Made by a program: the position numbers and the translations under genes. Below the pieces are notes generated by a model. It ran no database searches. It saw only the letters and a list, made by a program, of their open reading frames with translations, and was not told where the DNA came from. A DNA stretch of 64,000 bases, taken from Aotearoamyces nothofagi (taxonomy: Eukaryota > Ascomycota > Leotiomycetes > Leotiales > Tympanidaceae). Numbering within the stretch: the first letter of the stretch is position 1; every line of letters starts with the position of its first letter. The stretch spans positions 682,001-746,000 of the forward strand of contig JADDTR010000014.1 in NCBI GenBank assembly GCA_015345905.1, read 5' to 3'. Positions 11,293 to 22,235 of this stretch are shown one piece after another.

Positions 11293-14200
11293 ATGTCACT
11301 TACAATGGACGACCTGTACGACTTTATTGAGGCTTCCTCTCTCAGTTCACACGAAAAGTCCCTATGCACATCCTACGCCCAACGAACTATACACTCCTTG
11401 TCGAATTATGACTCGGACAAATCCTTAGCCAAGAAGCTTGCTTCGATTGAAGTTACGCCGACTCCAACATGTATTCCACTCGCAACTCTTTCCTTGATGC
11501 TTTCGAAGCATGGAGGTCCGTGGCCGATTCTACATCTCGTCCGCTGCTATAATCGACTTTGGCAGGCCTTACCCGAGGAAGTCAAGGCCGACCAATATCC
11601 TGAAGAATCGAGCCTCGTCTGGAAAACACTGCGACAGGTCAAATCTTCATATCAGAGTTTGGCAGATCTTATACCTTCATCCCACAATAGACCTGCCTTA
11701 ATAGATCCCGTTAGCGGAGGATCTTTGACACACAGAGCACTGGCCAAATTCATATCCAAATTCAGTCTACCTATATCAACCCAATCAACAGCAAAACCCG
11801 TGGTGGTCATTGCGATGCCAAACGGACCCCTCTTAGGCCTTGCATGTCTTGCTGTCTCCAATTACTACAGAGCAGCACCAATCAACGCGTCTGGTGGAAG
11901 CGAACAATTCCGAATCGATGTACAGCAATGTGGCTCCAAAGCCTTGCTCGTATCTAGACCATATCTCAAAACGCTGAAGCTCAACGAGCCCTGGATTGAT
12001 GAGTCTGATATCGAGATTTTTGTCGTCGATCCGAAACTTGATTTAACCTTCGATATTACTTCCCTAACTCCGCGCAAGTCGCCTACTCTCGCTATCCAGA
12101 CGGCAAATAAACCTGATGATATCGCCTTTATACTCTTCACAAGCGGGACTAGCGGGACCAAGAAGCTAGTGCCTCTTACTGTACACTCAATTGTCTGTGG
12201 TGTTGCTTTCGTTATAGAATCATGGGGCCTAAGGAAGAAGGATAGCTGTCTCAATATGATGCCGTTGAACCATGTGTAAGAACTATCCTTAAAGCATCAT
12301 ATGCACCTACTAACAAACTTAGTGGCGGACTGATCAGAAACTTATTTTCACCTGTCATTTCTGGAGGTTCTACGATTTGTTGTTCTGCTTTCGATCCTAA
12401 TCTCTTCTGGGACATTGTCGAAGAGCATTCCCCATCTTGGTACTATGCTTCACCTTCTATGCATTCGACAATATTGGCCGAAGCTGCTCATAGGCTTGAC
12501 GCTGTAGCCAAAAACCGAATTCGGCTTGTTTGTAATGCTGCCGGTGGACTTCTCCCATCCCTAGCCATCCAGATTCGAGACATTTTCAATTGTACCGTAT
12601 TGCCAAGTTATGGTATGACAGAATGCATGCCTATCTCGACACCACTACTTGACTATGTTCTTGACCGTCCAGGAACATCCGGGATTAGTGCTGGGCCGGA
12701 GATTGCCATTCTCGATCCAGAACAGAACCTCCTACCACCCCACACGGTTGGACACATTGCCGTACGAGGAGCTCCAGTTTTCCCAGGATATCTTACAGCA
12801 TCATTTCAGATTGAAACTAGTGCTTTTACAAAAGCCGGCTGGTTTGATACTGGCGACATGGGGTATCTCGATGACGATAGTTACTTGTACGTCACAGGAA
12901 GAAGCAAGGAGGTTATCAATCGAGGTGGGGAGCTCATATCCCCACTCGAAATCGAGGAAGCTATCATGAAAGCCTCCCAAGATCCTGAATCGTCGGTTTA
13001 CAACAGGATTTCAGAGACCCTTGTATTTTCAGCTCCACACGATGTTCTTCAAGAGGTTGTTGGTGTTGTGATTGTAACGCCGGGCGGCCAGCCAAGAGCT
13101 GATATACGACAGCTACAGGAGTCGCTCAAGTCATCACTACATCAGGTAAAATGGCCTGTAGTGATGGTTTACATGGATGCACTACCGAAAAACAATAACA
13201 AGATTCTCCGTGTTAAGCTGGCTGAGCGACTTCATTTGAACCCTTTCAGTGACAGTATGACTTTAGGTCAAAGACACTTCGAAGCGAATTGCCCACCACC
13301 TGACACGCCGCTGACGCAGCCAATTGAGCAGCAGCTCTGCACGATTGATCTTGATGCTACTACACAGGTAGTCGCCCAGGAGTGCGGTTCATTTCTTGAC
13401 AGCGACATTTGGGAAGGTCCTCTTGACCATTTGACAATAATGGTTTTAGCCCCAAAAGGTTGTGGCCCGAAGGCAGTACCTGATTATGAGTATCTTATTG
13501 AGAAGTTGACGGCGAAGCTCAGAGAAACTTTGAATGGCTACCTCGTTCCAAACAGCATTGATTTCATCGATACACCGTTCCCAGTTGACGGGACTGGACT
13601 TATTGATCGAGTTCAAGTCACTTCGATCATTGAAAGTCGCAAGTTGGGCGATTTAAAGGCTACGGACCTGTCTTTTCACGAAAAGAGAATCCGCGAGATC
13701 TTCGCTGACATTCTATCATGTCCTTATTCAGCTATTGCAAACGATTCGGACTTCTTCGAAATGGGCGGTGATAGTTTGAAGGCAGGAAGACTACTATCTA
13801 CCATACGGCGAGAACTCAATGTTCGTGTGCCTATCGAAGTTCTATTTACGAATGGCACTGTTCAAAGCCTCTGCGATCTTGTTGACGACAGACTTTCAGG
13901 TAGTGAGAAAGAAGAGGGAGGGAAGAAGTACATACCGCTACCAGGATGTGAGACCACATACAGCTCAACAAACCCAATCCTGCTACTGGTACAACTCTTT
14001 CCTATGCTCTTCGTGTTCCCAATGAAACGTGCATTTCAGTGGACATGTCTTTTGTATAGTTTGAGTATTGCTCTGACGATCTGGCAAACGGGCACTACTG
14101 TTTTTACACGTCTGGTTATCCTCCTGTTTTCTGTCCTCATAGCACAAGCTGTAACGCAGATTGCCGCTCCCATTTTTGCTATTGCTACAAAATGGATCCT

Positions 14201-16464
14201 TATTGGTCGCTATAAAGAGGGTCTATATCCGATGTGGGGCCTCTATCACACTCGATGGTGGCTTACACAAAAGATCCTAGCAATAGGAGGCAAGGTATAT
14301 CCACTACTCCTCATTGTTTTGTCTATGTGCTAATTACCCACAGGGTGTCTTTAATAAATTCGACTTCTCCAGGGTTCTATACTACCGCCTACTTGGTGCG
14401 AAGATTGGGAGGGGAGTTAGTATTAATGGAGCTGCAACTCTTGGGGAGTATGACCTGCTCACAATAGGAGATGGTGTGCAATTAGACAATTGCATATGTC
14501 GACCATTCGGGGTCGAGCGCAACACAACTATGTACCTTGGACGAATAGAACTCGGGAGGGGTTCAAGCGTAGGCTTAAAATCCCTCGTCGCACCTGGCAC
14601 GACTTTGCCTCCCGATACTTGTATTGGACCGAACTCCTCAAGCTGGGAAACCAAAGATGCCACCGAAGCTAATCGAGATCTATTATCCAACAGGATCCCA
14701 CGGCCACATATCATAACCCAAATCTTTCTGGGGTGGCCTATTATACTCGCTATCAACATTATATCACTCATTCCTCGTGTAGCAGGTTTGATAGGACTTG
14801 TGCAGCACCAGCCGACAGTGTCGAGTGATATGGTGAGATCTGTCATCATTTGGTTTGCATCACCAAAGCGGGTTGGTTACCATTTTCTTGCTCTCATTCT
14901 TGGTTCGACCCTTGGATGTGGAGTCTACTTCTTCGTGGTCATAATTGTGAAACGCTCTATGGACTTGGTCTTTGGTAAGCTACATGCTGGGCCGGCGTCA
15001 CAGCGGAGTGAGTTGCATAAGTTTCGCATGTGGTTGATGGCAACGCTTTTGCCCGGAGGAGATCTCAGTCGCCTCACCGAGTACTTTGGTACCCATTACA
15101 ACTTTACTTCCTTGGTTGTGCGAGCCTTGGGAGGAAAAGTAGGAGAGCGAGTGTATTGGCCAGGACATGGTCCGTCGATCCAAGACTTCGACTTGATCGA
15201 TATCGGAGATGACGTTGTGTTCGGATCCCGGTCACATATCGTGACTTCAGATGGCACCGGTAGTGATTACGTTCGAATTGGATCTGGAAGCATGGTTGCC
15301 GATCGCGTCGTTATACTTCCGGGAACTTCGATGGATGAAAATGTGGTGCTTGGTAGTGGTGCTTTGACAAGAAGATATGGCCACTACGCAAAGGATACAG
15401 TCTGGGTTGGCAGCAAAGAAGGTGGCGCAATTTGCTTGACTGCAACCGATCGCAAGCAGAGCGTTGCCAGCTCTTTGACTTTCTTCGACGGAAATCGGAG
15501 CGAGATGAACTCGGCAGCGGCAAGTGTGAGAACTCTTCATTCTAAAGGACCCTTAGAGGAGAAGATGTTTAAGGAAATGTTATCAGTCAATAATACCAAG
15601 ACTACTCTAAACTCCTATCCCGACCAATCTTCTGCAGCCAGCGAGAAGGATTCCTCCAGTCCTTTTGGCCGAGCTTTCTATGAAGGCAACGCGACTTACC
15701 ATGTCCTTGGTCTCTTTAGTATCTTCCTCTATTCTACATGCAGTGCAATCTTTATCACTGTTTACTGGAATGTTACGACGGTCGCTACCGTTCAAATCCT
15801 TTGCGCTTTCATCAAACCTTACCCAACGGCATTCACAATGAGTGCAGGAAAACCAGTCGTTATATGGGCCATTGCATGCGTTATCAATGGGGTGCTTCTT
15901 GGCATCCAAAGCCTCGTTGCAGTCAGCATCGTCGTCGCCTTCAAATGGGCGCTGATGGGCCGCCGACAGCCTGGTAGTTATGACTGGGACAAGAGCAGCT
16001 ACTGTCAACGCTGGCAGGGGTTTCTCACTATCGAAAAAATCCGTCGCAACTGCCTCGGGGGCGACGGCGTCATTGGCCTGCTTACTGGGACACACTATAC
16101 CGTCATGTTCTTCCGCGCTCTGGGCGCAACCATCGGGAAAGATTGCGCCTTGTTCGCAGGCGGGAAACCAAGCTTGCTGTTTACAGAACCAGATCTTCTG
16201 ACACTTGGAGACCGCGTCACAGTGGACGATGCGAGCTTAGTCTCCCACATCAACTCCCGAGGCAACTTCCACTTGAACAAGCTAAGCGTTGGAGAGCGAA
16301 GCGTACTCAGATCCGGATCGAGGCTGCTGAGTGGCGCGCAGATGGATAGCGATGCATGTTTGTTGGAGCACACACTTGTTATGGGCGGTGACTTGGTCGA
16401 GAGGGGGAGCACCTATCAGGGGTGGCCGGCGGACTATTTTGGTGGACAGAGAGTTGCTCTGTAG
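11293..16464 (+). CDS. Pls/PosA-like NRPS-like synthetase (A-T-membrane-triple beta-helix)
   Basis: A 1,691-residue enzyme with exons 11293-12275, 12323-14294 and 14344-16464. Residues about 140-630 are an ANL adenylation domain: FTSGTSGTKKLVPL (phosphate loop), YGMTE, WFDTGDMGYLDDD, a GRSKEVINRGGE hinge and catalytic lysine in PKNNNKILR (about residue 619). Residues about 713-773 look like a second, degenerate C-terminal adenylation subdomain. A carrier domain follows, with the phosphopantetheine serine in MGGDSL near residue 808. The rest alternates predicted membrane helices (about 880-943, 1107-1187, 1434-1521) with three left-handed beta-helix modules rich in hexapeptide-like repeats (about 997-1085, 1229-1344, 1564-1684). 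This order matches bacterial epsilon-poly-lysine synthetase (Pls/PosA family), which also has fungal members. The activation core resembles acyl-CoA synthetases: MMPLNHVGGL stands where amino-acid-activating domains usually carry FDxS with its aspartate. The substrate may therefore be a non-amino carboxylic acid. The product is unknown. The first ATG of the open frame is used. Confidence 0.88.
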
Positions 16465-17395
16465 ATGCTTCTAGGTTGTGATGTGATGACTGATGATATA
16501 GATACGACTGCGGAATTACATTGGCTGGGTGGTTTCTGTGCTGGCATGAATGATCGATTATAGATCGGTTTTTATATATCAAGATTTATGAATATTTCTG
16601 TTATAATGAATATTTTTCCAACATATGAATATGTAACTAATTAAATAAAAAAAGTTCCCACTCGTAGATTTTATATAAAACATAACTTTAGATATCGAGA
16701 GCCCTATTATTCTATTATAATTGCGTCGGATGAACATGGCATGGTTGCGAGCTGCTGTATCCGCCAGATCATATCATATCATATCGCGGAAACGGAGACG
16801 GAAACGGAAAATCCGCCGCCGCCCTACGTCTCGCTGTCGTTGAGGATCCTTGCTGCCGAAGACATATCTGTCGGTAGTTGTACTTCGCGACGGCGGCGCT
16901 AGATACAGAAAATCCGGCGTTGCCACGTCTCGCCGTCGTTGAGGATCCTCGCTGCCGAAGACATATCTGTCGGTGGTTGTACTTCGCGACGGCGGGGCTG
17001 GAAACGGGGAAAATCCGGTGCCCCACGTCTCGCTGTCGTTGAGGATCCTCGCTGCCGAAGACATATCTATCGGTGGTCGTGCTTCGCGACGGCGGCGCTG
17101 AGTGATGATGTAGGTTGTAGCGGTATTATATGCCTCTGTTGTTTGTCGTCTGGCGCTGGGGAGCGAGAGCAGGCTCTCCACATTTGTCGGCAGAGACACT
17201 TCTGTAATGGCGTTGTAGAGACGGCAGACACCGGCATCTCAGCTAGTATTTATATAGATTTGTTAACAGACACGGCAAGACGGCACAGGCACGTTCAGAG
17301 CAAGATGGAGTCTTTTCTTAATATTTCACGTGATGCAATTCCTAGTTGGACAACAGACGACGGGCATCGCCGCCATCCATCCTCATCCTATCAAT
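16465..17395. other. Intergenic with AT-rich 3' flank and minisatellite
   Basis: The first 250 bases after the synthetase are strongly AT-rich. The centre holds the 101-bp tandem repeat listed separately. Open frames crossing the repeat on either strand are products of the repeat and not convincing genes. The end lies just 3' of the REX1-like gene on the other strand. Confidence 0.65.
16808..17100. repeat. 101-bp minisatellite, about 2.9 copies
   Basis: Three head-to-tail copies share blocks such as AAAATCCG, TCGTTGAGGATCC and GACATATCT, with corresponding bases at 16812, 16913 and 17014, which gives a period of exactly 101 bases. Copies differ at scattered positions and each contains GGATCC. 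Because 101 is not a multiple of three, successive copies are in different frames, which argues against a coding repeat. Confidence 0.9.
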
Positions 17396-19841
17396 CTATT
17401 TAACACAAACGAATCCCAGCCCGTCCCTCGCAGCCTTGGTCGCTCTTTTCAGCGCCTGTTCTTCGACATCGGTCCATTGGACGCTTAGCTGATCCCATTT
17501 CTTGACTTTGAATTCGCGCTTGAATGTCTGTTGCATCTTTTGCAGACGAGCCATCTCGCGGGGGTCGCCTGAGCCACTGTAGACGATGAATGCAGTGCAT
17601 GGGGGGAGGGAAGAGTAGATGGCGTGCAGACGTTGCGTTAGGGCTGCAGTTGCTTCTTCGAGAGATGGGGGTTCGACGGTGACGGGGTCGGTTGGGGGTG
17701 TTGTATCTGCTGATACAGAAGGTAGGGGGATATCGTCGGTAGGTTCTGTAGGAGTAATAGCGACAGCATTACCGGTGGGAACAGTAATCGCCTCGGCTTG
17801 GACAATCTCGGCCTGAACCTCTGGCTCTTTAGCTGAAGGTGCATCAATTACAGGCTCCTTCGCGGCTGCGTCGGCGATACTCTTGTTGTTGTTCCACCAA
17901 CCCTTCAAGCTCTCTAACTCTCTCAAACGTGCCCAGACAAAGTCAACACCACCACCAATAACTTCCAGCCCATCCGGGTCACCTTTCACAGCCCTGATAA
18001 CTCCCTGAGTAACTTCTTCATCACTTCTACAACCAATAACAACATCTGCTGCTGCGCCGGCACCCTTCTTTGGGTCACCCCAATCGATAGCTGCAGTTGT
18101 CTTGCCACCCATATGGCCTGCAATAACTGCTGAGCCGCCCTGGTTCTTATATCTAACACCAGTCCGTGCTAATCTTTTAAACAAATTCTCTCCAGCTGCA
18201 TCACCGGTACCCCATTGAGGCCCCTTTTCGCATTTCTGTTTGACAAGGTCAAGACAAGTGCGAGCGTCTTCAATTGAATCATGGCCTGCACCAGGTCCAG
18301 TGGAGCCATTTCCCTTCTGGATTTCACGGTTGAGATATTTCTGAGCCAGGAATTTGAGCGAAGATTTGAGTGGTGGGCCGCGAGGATGAGGATACAGGAG
18401 GGCGGTGTCAATGATAAAAGGATGCGTGATTTTGAGAGCGGTGAGATCTGAATTGAGAGAGTGGCCTATGAGGATTGTCTTGGGATGTAATATCTTGAGG
18501 AGCTTTTGCTGAATATCTTCTAGCGTTGTTGTGATTGGAGCAAGCATATCTTCTGTGATGCCCGAATAGCTGGATGTAGTCAGTATTTTGTGTCGCAATG
18601 TGCTAGACTTGAACTTACCGGGTAACATAGTCTATAATCGGCTTCTTAGGCTTAACAAGCTCATCGAGTATTACTGTACCATCCCAACTCAGAAGACTGA
18701 TACGGGTCAAGGAGAACTCCTGTGCTCCAGTCATACACATTTCGCAATCCATAGCAATAACCTCTCTGCCAGCTGTGATACTGCCCTTCTCAATTTCTGC
18801 TTCCGGAGGAGAACCATCTTCGTATTTCTCAACATTCGTATCCACCCAGCCATGCCCAGTTGTTGTACCTGCCTTTTTTCTTGATTCTTGCAAGTATGAC
18901 AAATCACTTTCCTCTGTATACATAGCAGGATGAATAGTGTACTCATTTTCCAGAAGCTCTTCTATCGAAGAGATATACTCTGTGACGCGAGTACGTTTGT
19001 TCTGCCATCCTTGTGGTTCCCGAGCAGGTTTAGCACCCTTCTTGTCTCTATCTTCCAGATGCTTAGACAATGGCGCAGTTAGCATGGCGTGAAGTGGCGA
19101 ATGCATTCTGTTGAATTTATCATCTCCTGGTGTTTTGACAGGCCATAAATGCTCAAACATGTCAGCAAAATGGGAAAGGTGCGGTGGTAATTTGTCGGAA
19201 GATAGTTTGACAGGATAGTATTCGTCTGGAGATATATGCTTTCGGTCTCTTCTGTTGGACGTTCCTTCTTTGTCGGTATTTGAATCATTTCCTTTGTCTC
19301 CATCTGTGCCTTTACGCAGATTGAACATGTCTCTTTCTAATCCAGGCACCATGAGGACAACCACCTTTCGTATCTCAGGTCGATGACGTACACCAATCCA
19401 TTGCGGAGCAGTTCCATCAGCAAGAAGGTACAAAACCAGACCTTGCAGGTCACTAATTTTGATGTGCGACTGTAATCTAGAATCCGACGAGAAGGTTATG
19501 GACGGGTAGTTCGAAGAGTGCGCCTTTGGGATTCTTTTTGCTTTCTTCACCGGCCGCCCGTTCGCAGATGCAGTCTGCCACTCCTGCGGGTTTTCAGCTT
19601 CTACCTCTCTCCCAGAATCCTTCTCCTGGCTTCCATCTCTTCCAGACGTCAAATTGAATGTCGGTAGATCCGGAGTGCGCAGTGTTGCTAACGTCGAGCC
19701 CATTCCGAACTGATTCGAAAAGCTATCATCCCTGCGCTTGCGCTTCTTTTTACTGTGCCCGTCTTCGTGCGAGTGGTGAGAATGGCCGTTGTCTGAGTTT
19801 TCACGGGAACTCCGATCTCTGTGCCTTTCTCCGTCCGGCAT
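17396..19841 (-). CDS. REX1: RNA exonuclease, REX1/Rnh70-like (DEDDh family)
   Basis: A probable nuclear 3'-5' RNA exonuclease of 798 residues. In yeast the family trims 5S rRNA, tRNA and other RNA 3' ends. Exons on the minus strand are 19841-18619 and 18569-17396. The exonuclease signature is complete: Asp/Glu in AMDCEM (about residue 365), GHSLNSDL, and His/Asp in GHDSIEDA. The N-terminus is highly charged, with Lys/Arg-rich runs (KKKRKRRDD) fitting nuclear import. An acidic, Pro/Thr-rich region precedes a conserved C-terminal segment (CTAFIVYSGSGDPREM). The start at 19841 (MPDGERHRD) is preferred over an in-frame Met at 19901, which would add a hydrophobic leader out of keeping with a nuclear enzyme. 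It is divergent from the gene at 20110, with 268 bases between the starts. Assignment to REX1 rather than REX3 is from overall similarity and is less certain than the family. Confidence 0.87.
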
Positions 19842-20109
19842 TATTGACGTTGTCGCGACGGAACAGAGTATGCAGAGGCAAAAAAACAATTTTAGAAGCA
19901 AGCTGCAAACAAACCAAAAGATCTAAGAAATCATTCTGCCCGAGGCGGTGAGACTAACGTACGCTAGCGACCGAAACAAACCAGCAAATCTGGGGTCAAT
20001 TTGGACGGAAGTCGGAAATCGCGAACTGTCGCATCCGCGTCGCGAAACGCGTCTGCCCTAAAGTATCGAAGAGCTCTGGACTTTCGGATTAAATACCCAT
20101 GCATTTACA

Positions 20110-22235
20110 ATGAATTCCTATCCGCACGCACCCGAAGACCCTGAAATGCCTCAAGTGCTAGATACTGTAATATGCTCCTGCTCTAAATGCCACACGCTGG
20201 TCGGCACTTTGAGTAATTTCTGGGACAGGGTCGGAAAGACACATTACAGCCCCGTATATGCAAGCCCAGACGCCTTCTCAGGTCTGAAAACCGCGGGGAA
20301 CGTCAGGGAGGCTGCGAAAGCCAGCGTTATAGAAGACAGGTGAGAACTCTTGCCCGCTTTTGGACGCTGCCCTGTCGTGCATGTGCTATGCCGAGTATCG
20401 ATGGTTTGCTAACTCTCTCCTTTCCTTTTCATAGCTTTCTTCAGGATCTGGCCTGTAAGGGTTGCGATGAGCTATTGGGGTTGCGATGTGATCGTGCGCC
20501 GGAAGGCCATATTTTGAAAAGGTACGCCCGCCCCAAGGCTTCAATACCAATAATGGCTTGGGTTGCTGTCAACGGTCCTAAGCAAGAACGGAAGGCTAAC
20601 CCTGAGGTTATCAGCGATCAGCTAATTCTTCGTGTGGGAAGAATGTCCGTGGTGTCGGAGCGGACTGGTAAGAAAGCTTCACTTGTGGTACAGAATACAT
20701 ATGAGCTTCAGAAGGAGATGGCTAGGGCAGCTCTAGAGATTCCAGTACAGCTTCCTTTGCCGCCTGTACTCAACGGAAAGGTTCAAGATGGGAATATGTC
20801 GCCACCACTGGATGATGGCGATCGCCTGCAGAATTTGAATCATTTTGCGGAATGGGCTGAGGACGCTATTACTGGGCAGAGAAAGGACATCGATCGCATC
20901 TCAGGCGTTGTTGGCAGGATTGAGAGAGATATGCGTAGCTTCAAGGATTTTATGACTATGGTACGGCAAGAGCTACATATGAGGCCAAAGGCAGCTGAAG
21001 TGGCACAGCTTGGAAACGATGTTTCTCTACTTCAAAACGACCTCGGAGAATTACGAGCAGAGGTGGAATCCAGACCGACCCCTGAATATTCAGCCGACGA
21101 TGACGCTCTCAAACTTTCTGTTGACGATGTAGATGCTCTTACAGGCAGCATTTCCAAAATCAGTCAGAAGGCCAACGAAGTGGACAGTCTGAAACTGGAA
21201 CTCCAATTCATGAAAGCCCGGCTGAAACGTCTCGAAGATGGTTCCCGTGGCATTTCACAATCAGTTGAACCTCGAGGGTTTGGAACCCCTGGTCCAGGTC
21301 ATCGGTACAGCAGCCCGATTGTACAGCAACTACATCGTGCAGCCATGGGCGGAGATAGTAGCCTCTACACTGATAACGCATCAAGCACTCCGCCATCTCA
21401 ACGTAAACGCAAAAGCATCCAGTTGGAATCGACTCCCGAACCCAGCAAAAGAGGCAGACTCGCCTCCGCGTCCATCAACGCCCTTCCTAGCCGCAAAGCC
21501 TCTAATCTCTCCAAAGTAATCAACGTAGACGACTCTCCTGCCGCCAACGAAACCATCTCCCAAGATGTCAACGACCTTAGCGGCATAACTTGTACCGAGG
21601 ACCAACTTTGTCCTGATGACGACGACGCCTTACAACCCCACATGGATACCATGAATTCTTCACCCGACCCCCGTCCGCGCCGCTCAGCTACGAAGCCAAC
21701 ACGTCGGCATTCCGCAAGCGACAATATCGATGTCTCTGGGCCCGAGCCTGACCCCGAACCTGAGCCTGATCATGATGCGGACGATGATATTATCTCTTTC
21801 CCACGAAGACGCCGTGGTCGTCCGACGAAGAATAAGAAGGCAACGGCTAATAGTCGATCCGAAGCCAGCAGTAACAAATCAAGAGTAACGCCCACGAAGG
21901 AAACCAACGGCACCGGCACGCCCAGAAGACAAGCAAGTCAAGGGCTACGAGACGAGAATGGAGTGCGCCTTACAAAGTCTGGTCTACCGGACAAGCGAGT
22001 AGGTAATTACCAGAATTTGAAGGCTTATTATGATTCATTGAAAGGGAAGGAGGATGGTGGGAATGGGAAGGGGGTTATGCAGAGTGTTGAGGGTGATGGG
22101 GATGATGATGGAAGCCACAGTAGGACGGAGACTGGTGTAGATGGGAATAGGGGCGAGGACGAGCAGAGGGCAAGGCAGGCGGAACTGCAGGCTAGAGAAA
22201 GACTTGTTCGGGAGACTATTGAACGGGAGCTGTGA
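20110..22235 (+). CDS. Mis18/Yippee-like zinc-fold protein with coiled coil
   Basis: Proposed exons are 20110-20339, 20435-20521 and 20615-22235, giving 645 residues. The N-terminus has paired CxxC motifs (CSKC and CKGC) and the segment LLGLRCDRAPEGHILK, then DQLILRVGRM, matching the Mis18/Yippee fold. Mis18 proteins help load the centromeric histone CENP-A, so a centromere role is plausible but unproven here. The second intron is 93 bases, a multiple of three with no stop, so it would be missed by simple frame reading. Removing it brings the two halves of the fold together. A long predicted coiled-coil region follows (about residues 140-270), then Ser/Pro-rich sequence and an AT-hook-like RRRRGRPTKNKK motif, suggesting DNA contact. 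The Glu/Arg-rich C-terminus may also be helical. The alternative is an unrelated Yippee-type protein. Confidence 0.72.

Noticed and set aside
16774-17199. Repeat-bearing protein on the minus strand
   Set aside because: The frame only exists because of the 101-bp repeat; the unit is not a multiple of three, so copies are read in different frames.
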